Counted from the stretch's first letter, positions 1 through 13,408 are shown. The stretch is 64,000 bases of DNA from Lonicera japonica (GCA_021464415.1 CM038469.1:19301901-19365900); one strand, 5' to 3'. A program made the numbers and translations. Notes: generated from the letters alone by a model not told the origin.

Positions 1-45
1 CACTATCGGCAAAGGAAGAAGAAACCTATGCCTCCGATACCAACT

Positions 46-1858
46 TGCGACGCCCCAAATCCAGTGAAGAGGTTTTCACCTCCAAGATCCGGTTTATCAC
101 AGGTGCCATATGCTGACGGCAGAACAACTAGATACAATCCCTGTGTAAAACTTTAAAATCCACAATCCAAACAATAAAAACATTTCCATACTAAGCAATA
201 TGTTTACATGACCAAAGAAGAATTACTATCAATCAGCTAGCGTCGAACGAGGTCCCAAATACAGTATACAATTTTCAAAATATATACACAATGCACATTA
301 ATGAAAGCTCCATACATATGTAATTAATGCCATACAAACTTGAGTTCTATACAAGAGTCCAATACACAATTTATAGATACAACTCTAAGAACTAAGGTAC
401 AGAGGCAGACTAAGGAACACATCCTCCCTCTCTATATCGTACCCCGAACGAACATGCAAAAGAAACTGCATGGAGAAGAGGTGGGGTGAGTCGAATGACT
501 CAGTGGGAATCATATAGAAAACCTAGTATCAAATTCAGGTTTCCCCCGTTTTGTAAAGTCAAAGAAAAACCCTTTCTGTATTAAAATATTAAGTAATTTA
601 TGTATAAATGTGCATATGTAACGGTCTAGAAAGAAACCTTTTCTAACATTAAACCATTGATAAGATTTTGAGAAAGTATCCCTTTTAAGGCTTTATATAA
701 AATCAACCATATCTCGATTGAAGTTCAAGGAACAATGTATTTTTTTTATCTCATAAATCTAAAGCTGTATTTCTCTAAAATCCCACACTATCCAAGCATA
801 TAGCATGGTCTGCGTTTCGAGGCCTTTCAACCACGCGGCAGCAGGGCATCCCGTTCTTTTCTTACTCGTATAATCAGAATGATCGTCCAAGGGTACAACC
901 GGGTTTGCGTTTAGTGGCCTTTTAACCACGCGGTTGTAGTGCCTACAGTTCTTTTCAGTGCACGGTTTCGGGTCTTGCACCGAGGAGACTATGTCCCAAC
1001 GTTCGGCCCCAATCGTTAGAGACCAAACCCTGGGATCGATCATGGACTAATAGTAACGTAGATCCTTAACAATATATCAATCGGCTCATACAACAAACAA
1101 TTATGCCGTTTCAATGTTTATGATGAATCAAATACAACTTTAACTTGCAACCGATAGGGAGTATTATCACGTAAGCCATTCTTCTATATTTAACAATTCA
1201 TAAACGATCATTTTATAACATAAAAGCCACCACTTGAACCTTTAAAGGTAAATTTTCACTTTTATAGGAAGAATCATCACATACGTATAAGTTCCAAGTG
1301 GGTCTTTGGGCTACGCAAGAAATCAATCACATTTTCTTGTTAAATCATGTAGTTTATCATGTATAAAGGCTATTCGAACCATCAATTACATCGTTAAGGC
1401 AACACATCATCATATAATCGAAAACCCATTTTTCACATGTTAAGCTTCTAAGCAATCAAGTGATAAAATCATAATCTCATATCAATAAGTTATAAAGTGA
1501 GGTTTAGAGTTAGATTCCCACCTCTATGAAGCATATTCCTCGAGTTTGAAGGGTTGAATCGAGATAGAAGTCACCGAACCGCCAAATCCCCAATTTTTCC
1601 CTTTTTAACCCTTGCCATGGAGTTAAAGAGAATGAAGATGATGATGAATAGTAATGTGAGATGATGATTCGGCGTTGGTTTGATGGAGATTTTGCATAGT
1701 GAAGATGTATCGATGAAAATCTCTCTAAACCTCTCCCAAAATGGCCCTCTTTATCTCTTTAGAAGGTTCCAAGGTTGGTGGGTCGAAATATGGGCGAATG
1801 GGGTGTAAACTACACTTAAGAAGAGGATTAACTTAAGAATGGAACAGGGGGTATTACA
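46..1858 (-). mobile_element. Solo LTR A (long TGTAATACCC-type LTR, gypsy/chromovirus-like)
   Basis: Read on the minus strand, the element starts TGTAATACCCCCTGTTCC at 1858 and ends near 46 in the block GAGGTGAAAACC...GGGGCGTCGCA, shared by the other long LTRs here. It has TG...CA ends but no convincing 5-bp duplication. There is no adjacent internal domain, so it is called a solo LTR. A GA-rich TCTAAAGAGATAAAGAG stretch (about 1760-1770) probably marks the transcript start. A conserved splice donor AG|GTGGGAATC lies at 1521 and an acceptor ...CCATGCAG at 466, giving a possible 1,056-bp intron. Inside it, two copies of a CAACCACGCGG-containing block lie near 829 and 925. Compared with LTR B it lacks about 0.5 kb near the 5' end, the part that carries the palindromes in B. 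Assignment to a Del/Tekay-like lineage is inferred from termini only. Confidence 0.7.
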
Positions 1859-2177
1859 GCACCAATGGTTGGATCAGAAGTATATAAGATCATAGGTGTA
1901 GATAAAACTATGGATTTTAATGTGCGTGTGGTTGCAAGTGTAGGATATATGGTGGTCGGGCGACTTTGAGTGCAGGGATGGGGTCTAGATGGTGAAGGTG
2001 AAAAAGGAGAACCATGAGCTATTTGTATTGGTTGTGGCTTAAATGATCTGGGCAGTGTTCTTTTTGGAATGCTTGGCCACAACTCTACCATAGCCAATTG
2101 TGTTTGAGGAGGTGGGGAAAAAATGGTTAGGACACAAGTGGTGTGGGGGCCTTTTTTTGTCGTTCGAGATCACGCAA

Positions 2178-3084
2178 CTAAGCTTTTACATATTTTTTCT
2201 TCTTCTCTTTCTGGCTGATGAATTGATTTTCCAAGGAAATGTCTTTAACTATGGTGGCAACTCGCAGAAGTTCATGGTGCAACTCTTGAATTTTTCCTTT
2301 GAGTTCTTGTACCGAAGCATCTAACGTGGTCATTTTAATCTCTAAGCAGTCTTGTGAGTTGCTATGTGGGTGAGTACCTGATTTTGAGCAACAACATTTT
2401 TGGCTTGCCAATTTAAAGTTGTTTGAGCAACATTCACAGATCTAGGTTGACCATGTGGGATAGTAGAAACAAGATTTTTTACCTTCCACACATGTTTGGT
2501 TCTTTGTTGAGTGTCCTCAAATTCTCCAAGACATAGGAGTTTGGCTTTATTGTCAGGAGATGAAAAGTCAAACATGTAGCAGGGGACAGGCTCTTGAACT
2601 TGTCGTGTTTACGAGAGCTTGATTGAAGATTTGGCTAACTGTTTTAAGGCATTTTGATGATAGGGAGAGAGAGCAGGTGGCTTTGGTAATGTTCGTTTAG
2701 TTGGGGGAGGTTGAGGAGAAAAACTTGAAATTTCTGGAGAGGGCGTGATTGTGTCATCCTTGTAGAGGACGAAGAAATCAGACTTTCTAAAAGGTTCACC
2801 AAGGAGATCAACAACTAGTCACTAGCTTTGTACCTTTCTTTGAGTACATCTTGAGAGGATTTCCTTTTTCCTTTCCTCTTTGGACGGTCTTCCATGTACT
2901 CTTCGTCATATCGTGCATCTTCGTAAGCATCACAATAACAAATGTCGTACCAGATATGTCCATCTAGATCATGACCTCGGTAAACGGGATTGCCATCAGC
3001 GCCAAAGTATAAAATGGGAATGGATGGTGGCATGAGTTCTTTCAACTGGGGATCAGTGGGACAAGGCAAGATTGGCTCCAGCAT
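2178..3084 (-). pseudogene. Caulimovirid polyprotein fragment downstream of the movement-protein-like region
   Basis: Minus-strand open segments at 3084-2815, 2575-2342 and 2411-2178 follow the movement-protein-like region in the expected direction. The first has a segment around YFGADGNPVYRG, then an acidic tract and a lysine/arginine-rich tract (KRKGKRK). The next two have an NWQAKN motif and a short heptad-like helix. This order resembles the linker before the coat-protein region in endogenous florendovirus-like polyproteins. No zinc finger, protease or reverse transcriptase is visible before LTR A begins at 1858. The pieces are in different frames and contain stops, so this is a dead fragment. 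A proline-rich open segment at 2097-1859 may be a further piece, but it is not diagnostic. Confidence 0.45.
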
Positions 3085-3274
3085 ATTAAATTATGTGGTG
3101 AATGGTGAGGATGATTAAGAGCTTGAGGCTACTGTAGCCTTTGGAAACTTAATCTCAATAAAACCATCACCTTTTCGGATAAAAATAGGGTTTCTGGACT
3201 GGACTGGACTAGAACAGGGTCAGTTCGGGCTTACAGGTTTTCATAGGTGGTTATCCAAGTTTCGAACAAAGGTT

Positions 3275-4048
3275 TTACAAGCTCTGTCCTAAGGATCTGT
3301 TTAGGAACATATGTAAAGCTAGGAGTTTGGTTGGACTCCACCTTGAGTAATTGAGCTTTATTAGAATGAGAATTTGGGACCTAAATGTCAAATGCATGGT
3401 TTTGCACTCGGTAAACCATCTGATGGTGGAGGGTTCTTGCAAATGTGGTTGAGACATAGGGAGTGCCCAATAATGTGTACATGGATTTTTAAGGTTGTCT
3501 GTAAGTGAGGGTTAGTGAGGGGTATGTTGAAATTGGGGAAAAGGGTAAAAAAATACTATTCCGGCATTCAGAGTGGTCTGAATTGTGCCAATACAAGCAT
3601 GTTGATACTCTGTAAAACGAATGTCTAGCAAGACGATTCTGGAGACCACGGGTATACCCTTTCTACCATAAAAAGTGAGAGCAATACGAACAACACCATA
3701 ATGAAGATGCATGTATCCTTGGGAGATTGCTATGCGAGGAAAATCATCTAAAAGGGCCAGTGTTATGAACTACTCTTGTGAACCGGCAGGGATTTGGAAC
3801 TGGTCAAAGCATGAGGCTTGGACATATACCTTTACAGGGAGTTTGGTTTTGGGACCAAAAAGCTGCTTCATGAATTTTGTGAGTGAAAAGGATAAAGGTT
3901 TAATGAAAACATTATAAGGGTTTACAAGAGGGAATTCCGTCAGTGGGATTTTCTCATCTTTATCAAGATAAGAAATTTTATAAAGGGAATCTAACTTATT
4001 AGAACTTGAAGAAAATTGAGAAGAACTTCTTGAGAGACCAGAAATCAT
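3275..4048 (-). pseudogene. Degraded caulimovirid movement-protein-like region (endogenous viral relic)
   Basis: Three minus-strand open segments in sequence (4048-3770, 3712-3512, and a fragment within 3457-3275 that needs a frame change) resemble the cell-to-cell movement protein of endogenous Caulimoviridae, as in florendovirus or petuvirus-like copies in plant genomes. The clearest signature is in the 3712-3512 segment: a glycine- and arginine-rich stretch followed by the motif YQHACIGTIQTTLNAG. In the virus family the protein enlarges plasmodesmata. Here it is broken by frameshifts between the segments and has no intact start-to-stop frame, so no functional product is expected. It sits between two long LTRs. 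The call rests on recalled family similarity and was not searched. Confidence 0.55.
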
Positions 4049-5084
4049 TTGTGCCTATAGAGAAAATAATTCATCATGGTTAAAAGAGATTAGAGTTCTA
4101 TCATCAGCATTTACTTGCAAAATCTATATTGATCATTCTTAGCCTTTTAATAACGTTTTACTCTGGATATAACACTTAATCATACTAGTACTTTCCTGAG
4201 ATACAACACAATGGCACCCTTTGCCTTTTCAAAATCTCAAGGGACTCGACTAATCTATTAATTGCTTTCCCGAAAGAGATCTAAATATATATGCATTTTT
4301 TTCATTTATTTTTTCTTTGTTTCTTTCATCTTCCAATATATATATGTGTGTGTGACGCCCCGAATCCCGTTCTGAGATTTTCACCTCCGGGACCCGGTTA
4401 ATCACGGTTGACGTGCGCGACGGCGGGTTTAAAATATAAAAATCATAACTTTTAAAAACTTTTCTCAAATAAAATGTGATCCTGTTTAAAAGCTCATTTT
4501 ACAAAATCAAGGTATGTGGAGTTTATTTAAATAATAAACCGGCATGTAAGGAACAAGACCAAATACTTACAAGTACCAACATAATCAAACTACACTTCAA
4601 ACCCAACTCCACATACCTGAAATCCTTTTACACAAACTTTTCGAAAATATATGTTTACAATAAATATAATTTAAATGTCAAATCCAGAATTTATACACGA
4701 TACAGCAAAGCCCAACACCAAACGGTTAATAAAACATAGTCCTATTCTTATAGGACTAGACACGGTCTTGTGGACATCAGAGGCTTCTATACACGTACAT
4801 CGTATGTCACCCGAGATGCTATGGCTGCAAAACTGTTAGAAAACGGGATGAGCCAAATCCGGGCTCAGTGGGAACTATATAAGTTTTGTATAGAAAATAC
4901 ATTACTTTAATGTAATAGTTTGAAAATGTGCAATGCAATGCAAACCCGAGTGCATGAAACCCCACTAGGACTCCTATCCTAGCCGCAGGAAGCCATCTAC
5001 CCGACTACCCGATCTCTCCTCTAACTGTTCCATAAAATTAATCTCTGGAAATTCCTGATATGATCCGGTCTAGCTCCAGTTTCT

Positions 5085-5800
5085 ATTCAACTATGATGGT
5101 TTATGTCATTCTAAATGATGATCCACACATGATGAATTACAAGGATAGGGCATGGAAATTCAAAAGGAATTCCATAGAATTTCACATGCTTGATGCAAGA
5201 AGCTTAAACGATGATTATGCATTCCATGGGGTTCCTAAAGATTGGGCGTGGAAGTTCAAGAGGTTAAAACCGCAAGGAGGCCATTGGAATAATCTAGAAG
5301 ATATTAATTTAAGTTGTTTTTAAATTAATATGGCTTCTTTAGTCTCATTATTTAATTAGGAATTAGATTAGTAGTTTCCTTTTTTAATAAGTTTCTTTAT
5401 TCTTTTTATTATTAATTTCCTTATTATATTAGGATTATTCTAGAAATTATTTTCCTTTTTCTAAGTAGGAAGTACTTTCCTTTTTGAATTAGGATTAAGG
5501 CTTTGTTTACTCCTATTTAAATGAGGCACATTGTTGTTTTAGATTAAGAAGATAGTTTTTGATAATTAATTAAATTGAGAGTTTTCTATTTGTGTTCTCT
5601 AAGAACATGTTGAATTAATTCAACTGTTCTTGACTTATCAATCTAGCAACCACACTAGATTGTGGCGTCATTCATTATACCGAGGTTCACGCTTCTTTAA
5701 GCGTTGGGTTGAGGTCTTCGCCTTCTATCTTTCGACCTATTCCAAGGTTCTTGCTACGTTCATAGTTCAAAGGTTGAGGATCCATTAGCCTGGCTAGGAA
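5085..5800. other. Extra DNA in LTR C absent from LTR D
   Basis: LTR C and LTR D align on both sides of this block, but D has no counterpart. The block contains AT-rich sequence with a TATTTAAAT-like box at about 5513-5521, followed by a leader-like stretch ending near GATTGTGGCGTC (about 5660-5670), which resembles the R/U5 end of an LTR. An open stretch at about 5060-5323 on the plus strand was not recognised as a protein. It may be a nested solo LTR or TRIM whose ends have decayed. Boundaries are approximate and no target-site duplication was confirmed. Confidence 0.35.
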
Positions 5801-8035
5801 AGACGATCCGGGTTCGCGTCAATTCCACAACCCAAGGAGATCGATTGTCTATAGTCACCTCATATCAAATCAAAGCTTCCTACGGTTCGACATGCTATGG
5901 ATTATCCACTCACAAGTGCAACCCCACGCTCTACTATGCTATCCAACCTTTATTCCGAAAGACGTAACTATTGGCCACGTATTTATTATTTCCTCTTTAA
6001 TTATAATTCATTATGGAGCCTATACTTAGCCAGCTAATAGGCTTCGCCTCAAGATCTTTCATCTAAATCTTTATATTATGGTGTACTCTCATTAGGCTAT
6101 CTCGTTAGCTATGATTTTCCCTTCAATTATGAGTATATTATATGCATTATGATCTGGCTTGCTATTCCGTAATCCGTACGCGTCTGCATACCCATACACT
6201 ATTTCTAATGTTTAATAATTATTATCGCTTTCCACTTTATATATTAATACATTATGAAAGGCTCGATAGTTCTCTACGTGCACCATGTTCTGTCTAGATG
6301 TGTCCGCATAAGTCTTTACATCATTTACATTATAGCCGAGACAACGTATACAAATCAATAAGAGGCATGATACGATACAATAATAATAACAGCATGATAT
6401 CAATATGACAACAACTCTCGATCACGTCTTTAGTATAATGCCTCAGTTTCACCCCGCGGTATGTCCAGGCCAAGAACAATAAATCCAGGGAGTCCCTGAT
6501 GGATCCAAAGCTCTTATCCATGTCTCCTCCGAGTGGGGAGTGGTCCAGGGACTTAGTTCTCCAAGTAGGTCATTCGGAGATAACCCACGCGACGGTCACT
6601 TTCCTAGGGACAACACTCCGAATAGTTAACGAGGAGAACACTTCATACAAACCACATCGATACCCTGGAAAGAACTTCACCAGGCGATACCTTAACAGGG
6701 TAATGACCATTAGTAGCCCACCGCTTCCCGGGAACTCACCAAATGAGTAAGTAGTGGCACACAAGACCTGCTTCGCTTGCCGGGGAAACCCATCTAACCA
6801 AGGACATATAGTCCAGTTGGAAGGTAAGACACATAGAGTGGTCTCTCCTTTGTGGGCAACCGTAACCGCAACCACAACCACCGGCACCGGCAGAGTCACC
6901 GACTTCATTTTCCCCGTGCATGGTTTAGGGATTTTCACCCATGGGCGGCAATAGGCCGCCTGTCTTCGAGTCACAGGGAGCTGCCCAGTGCTCGGTCAAT
7001 CATATCCAGCCCATACGTGTGATTGCATCAACAGGAATATATCAATTCCTCATTCAACAATATATATATATAGTCATCAAATCATCCATCACACGTATGG
7101 CTAACAACATATATATACAATCACACAATCGTCATCATTATAATCATCGTTCATTCATCATTCATCACGTCATTATTATTATCGATCCAATTATCTTGGA
7201 CCTTATCATTTAACTAATAATTCTCATTATTCGGCTGATTGATTCGTTATCAATATATATCAAACTACGACCATAAACGTTCTATGTTAATTCTCTAGCT
7301 AGTCATTAAGCCAAGTATCGATTAGTGTGCCCCTCGTTCAACCAGCATATTTATACAACTCACCTAGATGTTCATGTTCATAACTAAGGCAATCCATGCC
7401 CTAATAAATGTGTTCTATGCGTTCTTAAAGAGTATCGAGGTTATATTCTCATTACTAGTGACTAGCACGCTCCACAAAGGTCACTAAGGTGTATCACTCT
7501 ACCGTAATGGGTTCTCACTACAAGTACCAAAAATAATGCCCTACGATTGCATCTAATGGTATATATCTGTATCTCTATCATCAATAACCAATAATCATCC
7601 ATCACTAATCTAAGATTGATCTAGCCCGAACCCTAAAAGATGCAAACAACCCATGGTTTTGATGAAAATCCCCAATTTGAGTTCAAATCATTAAAACAAC
7701 AAGTAAAAGTTTGCAAAAGAGATTTTATACTAGTTTTCCCACCTTAGAGTAGCTATATCGAGGAGTTAAGGAAGTGTAGACGTTGTCTCGCCAAAACACT
7801 AGCTCGCCTCCAAGCTCCACGCGCGAAGACAAAAGTGGAAGACGATGAATAGTGAAGAAGGAAGTGATTTGAGACTCAAATCTTATAGGAGGATGGAGAA
7901 ACCTCAAGAATCTCCCACTCTCTTTCTAGAACTCTCTATAGTGTGGTGTATGTATGTGGCTCAAAAATGAGGAGTGGTGGGTGTTAAATGGGTGAAAAAC
8001 GGGTTTAAAACGCTCAAAACTGACATTCAGGTGAA

Positions 8036-8121
8036 CCATGATTGATCATGGATCCCCCATGATTGATCAGAACTCCTCTGGAGGACCATGGTCGATCATG
8101 GCCTTCCATGATCGATCATGG
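8036..8121. promoter_or_regulatory. Palindrome cluster in LTR C (CCATGATCGATCATGG type)
   Basis: Four sites occur: CCATGATTGATCATGG (8036-8051), a damaged copy at 8057-8070, CCATGGTCGATCATGG (8086-8101) and the perfect 16-bp palindrome CCATGATCGATCATGG (8106-8121). Successive centres are 21, 29 and 20 bp apart. The cluster lies about 0.4-0.5 kb inside the LTR 5' end, upstream of the GA-rich presumed start region, so a role as binding sites for a dimeric regulator is plausible but unproven. Confidence 0.55.
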
Positions 8122-8730
8122 AAGTCACTACAGTAGCAAATGACTTTATAAGCCTGAAACGGACCTCGAAATGGATGAATCTGAACTCGGCCCAAACACG
8201 AAAGTTGTAGAGGGAAAAGAAATGAAGATGTAACCACAAAATTGAGTCATTTGGACAACGGATGAAGCAATTATGGCCTCTCAAAGTTGACCAAAAATCG
8301 ATGAATCACGAAAAGTCGAAACACGTAATTATCGCCACGGTTTCAATCCGAACCACTCGAATAACGTAACGATTGCTCCCTCAAACTTAATACAACTAAA
8401 ATGACATGTTAGAAGTATCAGGTCAAGTACGAAGGGCTCGAAACCCAATGCTTGCTCTCTAACGGATATTAAGCCATACTGGGCTTAAGAGAAGGTCAAA
8501 GCGGAAGAAGGAACACGGGGTATTACAATATATATATATATATTTATATATGTATATTTTGAAGAATATAAAAAAGCGGAGGAAAAGATTGAGGACGAAG
8601 AATAATGGTTAGTGATTAATTAATTGTTAATTAATGTGTTAAGTAAGAAGGTGATGGAGTGGCGTGTTTGTGACAAAAAATAAAAAATAAAAGAGTGTGA
8701 GGTATAAAAAGTGTTAATGATAAAAAAATA

Positions 8731-10199
8731 TGATGCAGACATAAATACAGGATCGTTTGATTTTGCGTATAGATTGAACAAAATATTTTTTCTAAAACCC
8801 TATAAGAATAAAGGGATTTCATCTTTGTGGATCATGTAGAGGATCCAATGAGGAGACTAGGGTTTGAAAGTATCAAATTGCGCTTTGGTCAGATTTTTAT
8901 AATTCTTACTGGGCTGCGAAAATTAATTGTTTTCGCCACTGAAAAAAGTTCTGATCGTTCTGACTTTTCGAGATATAAAAGTAACTTTTCATTCCGAACA
9001 ACATATCCAAAAATCATCCCGATCCAACGGTGCGATCAAAAGTTACGATTGATTTACGACTGCTCTACCGAAAACCTAAAGATCTTCTATCGTATTCCTT
9101 CCGCCATCAAATCTTGCACCGAGTGTGGGCTACGGTATCACCAAGATTTTCTCCTCTCTCAATAGAACAAACCTTAACTCATGAGAATTATTGTTATAAT
9201 GAGAAGAGACAAGGTCGGAGTATATATAAGGTTACGATAGAGACCTTAAGGAGAAATAAGTGTTTGGGCTTCCTATGGAAAGTTGGAATCCTAATTCCAC
9301 TATGAATTAGTTCCTTCCATAAATTATAATTCACACCACTAAAGAATTATAATTGCACTCCCGTCCTTATCTAAAAGTTTAATTTTGAGCTCCTTGTTAT
9401 TAAATACTTATTATTCTCCCCACGTTAAGATTACAGATAACCATCATTTAAATTAAATTACTAACAATTATATTTAAATTACTTCTTTATCCTTGAGCCT
9501 ACCAGTTAACTTATTTGATATGTCAGATTAACATAATCCACCTGCACGGTTTGACATGATCAAAACTTATAAGCTTCTCAAGGGGCTATGATCAATCCCT
9601 ATACCGGGACGTGGATTCCGTCAATAATTAATATTCATAATACATATAGTGTCGTCATCCAATTCACGAAGATTATTGATTCATAAGTGAATCTCACTCT
9701 TAATGAGTCAAAATAACAAACACTACATATATATGTCTATTAATTATTTCAAGATTAAGAGCATAAGTAATCATAATAACAATGGAATTTTAAATTGTTT
9801 TATATAGTCAGTATAAAAACAATTAACCCAAACTGGTCCTATTCAATATACACAAAGTATACTAGCACAACGAGTTAAAACTATACCGTTTCCTATAGTT
9901 AAGATAAACTACTAAAACTTGTGTTACAATCCTACCGATGGTTGTGCAATTCTATCTAAGACTATGAACCATTAAACTTATATTCCAGAAGAACCGATGA
10001 TATGATCTTCTGTGTGTAAGCTATACTCTACACACCAAATCATCTACTATATGGAATAAAATACACACATGCACAATATTTAAATAAATAATATAATGCA
10101 ACCGTTGCCCATAAAGATTCTCATTAAAATAGCAAAACCAAGTTTATAACATATCCAAACCAACAAGAAAATTATGGCTTTTAGTATATCACTCTAACA
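8731..10199 (-). repeat. 3' LTR of copia-1
   Basis: A 1,469-bp LTR with TG...CA ends on the minus strand. It matches 15628-18271 outside the nested insertion, and also the truncated solo copy at 37895-39342. The open stretches at 8827-9305 are LTR sequence shared by all copies and interrupted differently in each, so they are not called as genes. Confidence 0.93.
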
Positions 10200-10379
10200 A
10201 TCTCCCGCTTAGACTCAAAGCCATGCATCTATGCATCTCACTCCCATTCCCTCAACGTGAACATTCTATGTGTTTTCCCTTCTTATGAATCATCAGCTCT
10301 TTCAAGTTCGCTACCGTTTCACTATTATCAAAATAAAGTGAAATAACTTATAACACTGAAGGTGCCACATCTAGATTCA

Positions 10380-11405
10380 TATGGAAGTTCCTAACTCAAA
10401 CCGCTGCCTTAGCTGCTTCTAAAGCAGCCACATATTCAGCTTTCATGGTGGAGTCAGCAATGCACGACTGTTTGATACTCCTCCAACTAATGACTCCACC
10501 TCTTAGAGTAAACACATAACCTGAAGTTGACTTTCTAGAATCCTAACTTTTGACTAAAAATCCTTGTATGTGTATCCAACAGGTACTAGACTGTTTACCT
10601 GGTAAACCAACATAAAATCTTGAGTCCTTTTACGGTACTTAAGTATATGTTTTACCGCAGTCCAGTGTTCTTTCCCTATATTAGACTGATATCTGCTAAC
10701 CATACCAACGGTAAAGCAAATGTCTGGTCTAGTACACAATATAGCATACATGAGGCTTCCCACTGTCGAAGCATAAGGAACTCCCATCATCCTCTCTATC
10801 TCATCATGTGTCTTATGACATTGATCTTGGATAGAGTGATTCCATACCTAAAAAGGGAGAAACCCTTTCTTGGAATCTTGTATACTAACTCTGGCAAGAA
10901 TTGTATCGACGTAAGTACTTTGGATAAGCCCAACATCCTATTTTTCCAATCTCGTATAAGCTTAATACCAAGGATGTGACTGGCTTCTCCTAAGTCCTTC
11001 ATATCGAACTGACTTGTTAACCATATCCTCAGTGAAGATAATATTCACATATCGCTTCCAATAAGTAAGATATTGTCCGCATACAATACCTAGAATACCA
11101 CCGCGCTTCGGCTGCGCCTTTTGTACACACAAGACTCATCCGAACATTGATCAAAAACCAAAAGATTTGATTGCATGGTCAAAAATGATGTTCCAAGATC
11201 TAGACACTTGCTTAAGCCCATAAATGGGCTTCTTGAGCTTGCACAACATGTGCTCTTGGCCCTTTGCTATGAATCCTTCTGGTTGCATCATATAGATGCT
11301 TTTATCAAGACTTCTATTAAGGAGACCTGTCTTGACATCCATTTGCCAAATCTTGTAATCAAGATGAGCCGCAATGGATAAGAGAATTTGAATAGACTTT
11401 GGCAT
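10380..11405 (-). pseudogene. Copia-1 reverse transcriptase / RNase H remnant
   Basis: 11405-11151 carries MDVKTGLLN and YGLKQVSRSWN, typical of copia reverse transcriptase. At 11072-11083 the catalytic YVDD box reads YADN, so a metal-binding aspartate is lost. 11002-10796 and 10790-10554 continue with KDLGEASHILGIK and the SLMYA...RPDI region. RNase H follows at about 10.54-10.38 kb with [14 protein letters not shown], but a TGA replaces the tryptophan codon expected a few residues later. The 3' end runs to the polypurine tract next to the LTR at 10199. This is clearly non-functional. Confidence 0.85.
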
Positions 11406-12228
11406 GGCTATCGGCGAAAAGGTTTCCTCATAATCGATCCCTTTCTTTCTGAGTGAATTCTTTTAGCAACAAGCCTTGCCTTAAGCCCGTCTGATCCTCT
11501 TTGTCTCTTATATATCCACTTACATCCGATAGGTTTTATCCCTTCGGGTGGTTCTACAAGATCCTAGACTTTGTTAGGGTACATGGACTCCATTCAGATT
11601 TCATAACCCTTTATCATTTTCTGTATCTTTATCTTAAAGTACTTCATTATAGTTAAAAAGGGTTCGTTTCTTATTTATCAGGGACCTTGTCATAAAACTC
11701 TCCCAAGAACATAAAACGATCAAGTTGACGAACAACCCTCCCACTACGACGAGGCACTACTTGTGTTTGTGTACATTGTGCAAATATTAAACTTACTAAC
11801 TCACTATCCACACATTGTGCTGGTTCAAGAACCTACGTATTAGTGATTTGTTCAAGATGTGCACAAGTATCGGCAATCCTCCTACTACGACGAGGTAATG
11901 GAATGTCGATATCCATTTAATGTGGTATTTCCTCTTGTACTAAAGGTATAGACGAATATGCCCTATTTTTCTCTCCTCTCATTTCCAATATAACAACACT
12001 TCTCGTGGGCTTATGGTCCATGATATAATCGTCTTCTAAGAATCTGGCATTGATAACAATAACCTTACATTCTTAAGGATTATAAAATAAACCACCCTTG
12101 GTTCCCTTTGGATACGCAACAAAGAAATACACTTCTATTGTTGATTCCAACTAATCCGCATTACATTTCAGCACGTGTGCTGGACTGCCTCATACCCGAA
12201 TATGCCGTAAACTGGGCTTACGCCTGGT

Positions 12229-13408
12229 CTACAATTCTATGAGTGTAGTAGGTACTAACTTTGATGGTACCAAGTTCAGAATGTATCCAGCTATTTCTAA
12301 AGTATATCCCCAAAAAGAATAAGGTAGGTTTGAATAGCTCATCATAGATCTTACCATTTCTATAAGAGTTTTATTCATTCTTTCTGCTACACCATCATGC
12401 TGTGGCATCCCCGGTGCAGACAACTGGGATGTAATCCCATTCTCTAATAAGTATTCCTTGAACTCTCCCAAGAGGTATTCACCACCACGATCTGATCGTA
12501 GTGAATTGATACATTTTTCTAGACGCTTCTCCATTTCTGTCTTTAATTATTTGAATTTCTTAAAAACTTCAGACTTACGTCACATTAAGTAAATGTATCT
12601 ATACTTTAAATAATCATCTACAAATGTGATGAAATACTCAAAGCCTCCTCTAAGCTGGACATTCATGTGACCATACAAATCAGAGTGAACCAGTTTTAAC
12701 TATTCTTTAGCGCTATAGCCTTTTGCCGAGAATGATCTCTTAGTCATTTTACCTTCTAAACAAGATTCACAAATTGAAAGTGCCTCCACTTCCAATAAAC
12801 CTAATGGTCCATTTTCGACCAGTTTTTGAATTCTTTTTATATTAATATGACCAAGGCGTAAGTGCCAAAAATACATTTGGTTCATTTTGAAGGTTCCTTT
12901 CTCTTAATTTGTAAACTATTAATGCTATTCAATTCACTCAGTTGTAGTACTCACAAGTCAGGATTAATAATGTAAAGATCAATCACTAATGTACCAGAAC
13001 AAATAAAATATTTTATTTTTTCTAACGATAACTGATTTATCATTAAAATAAACAAAACATTTGTCCTCAACTAATCTAGAAATAGAAATCAAATTCCTTA
13101 TAATGGAAGATACATATAGACATTCTTTAATCATTAATTTCCTATTCTGACTAGACTGAAGATAAATATCTTCTACTGCAACTATTGCCACATTCGTAAC
13201 TGCCCATATGTAAATTTTCTCTATTTTTAAGTTGTCTGGTTTTCTGGAACCCCTGCAAAGTATTGCTGACATGATTAGTGGCTCCCGAATCTACACACCA
13301 GGTACTGGTAGATCGGGCCACTAAACAAGATACAACAGTAAATAGATGAAATTTACATATGTTGTTATAACGGTTTAGGAAACTGGGACAATCTTTCTTC
13401 AAATGCAC
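12229..13408 (-). pseudogene. Copia-1 protease and integrase remnant
   Basis: Open pieces in pol order on the minus strand. 13408-13151 holds the aspartic protease motif WCVDSGATNH. 12885-12700 holds the integrase zinc-binding HHCC module (WHLRLGHIN ... CESCLEG). 12534-12229 holds the integrase core with SDRGGEY and the catalytic glutamate in AERMNKT. The integrase would insert element cDNA into the host chromosome. Stops and frameshifts between the pieces leave no continuous frame. Placing the protease before integrase, and both before reverse transcriptase, is the Ty1/copia order. Confidence 0.85.

Larger units (their letters stand above)
4351..8527 (-). mobile_element. Solo LTR C (C/D subfamily)
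   Basis: On the minus strand it begins TGTAATACCCCGTGTTCC at 8527 and ends ...GGGGCGTCACA at 4351. Both flanks are AT/GT microsatellites, which hides any duplication. It matches LTR D (29899-33414) along most of its length but is about 0.66 kb longer, because of extra DNA around 5.09-5.8 kb. Near the 5' end lie four copies of a CCATGATYGATCATGG-type palindrome (8036-8121). The conserved donor AAG|GTGGGAAA is at 7742 and an acceptor TTTTGCAG at 4825. Just before the acceptor is the block TTCCCACTGAGCC...TTTGGCTCATCCC shared by other LTRs. A 9-bp stem hairpin with a 4-nt loop lies at 4737-4758. No coding domain was seen. Confidence 0.75.

Noticed and set aside
5060..5323. An 87-codon gene inside LTR C
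   Set aside because: No motif, no homologous frame in LTR D, and it lies in DNA that seems to be a nested repeat.
8827..9305. Coding regions of 91-112 codons near 9 kb and the related one at 16.0-16.2 kb
   Set aside because: Both are LTR sequence of the copia-1 family. The frame is interrupted differently in each copy.
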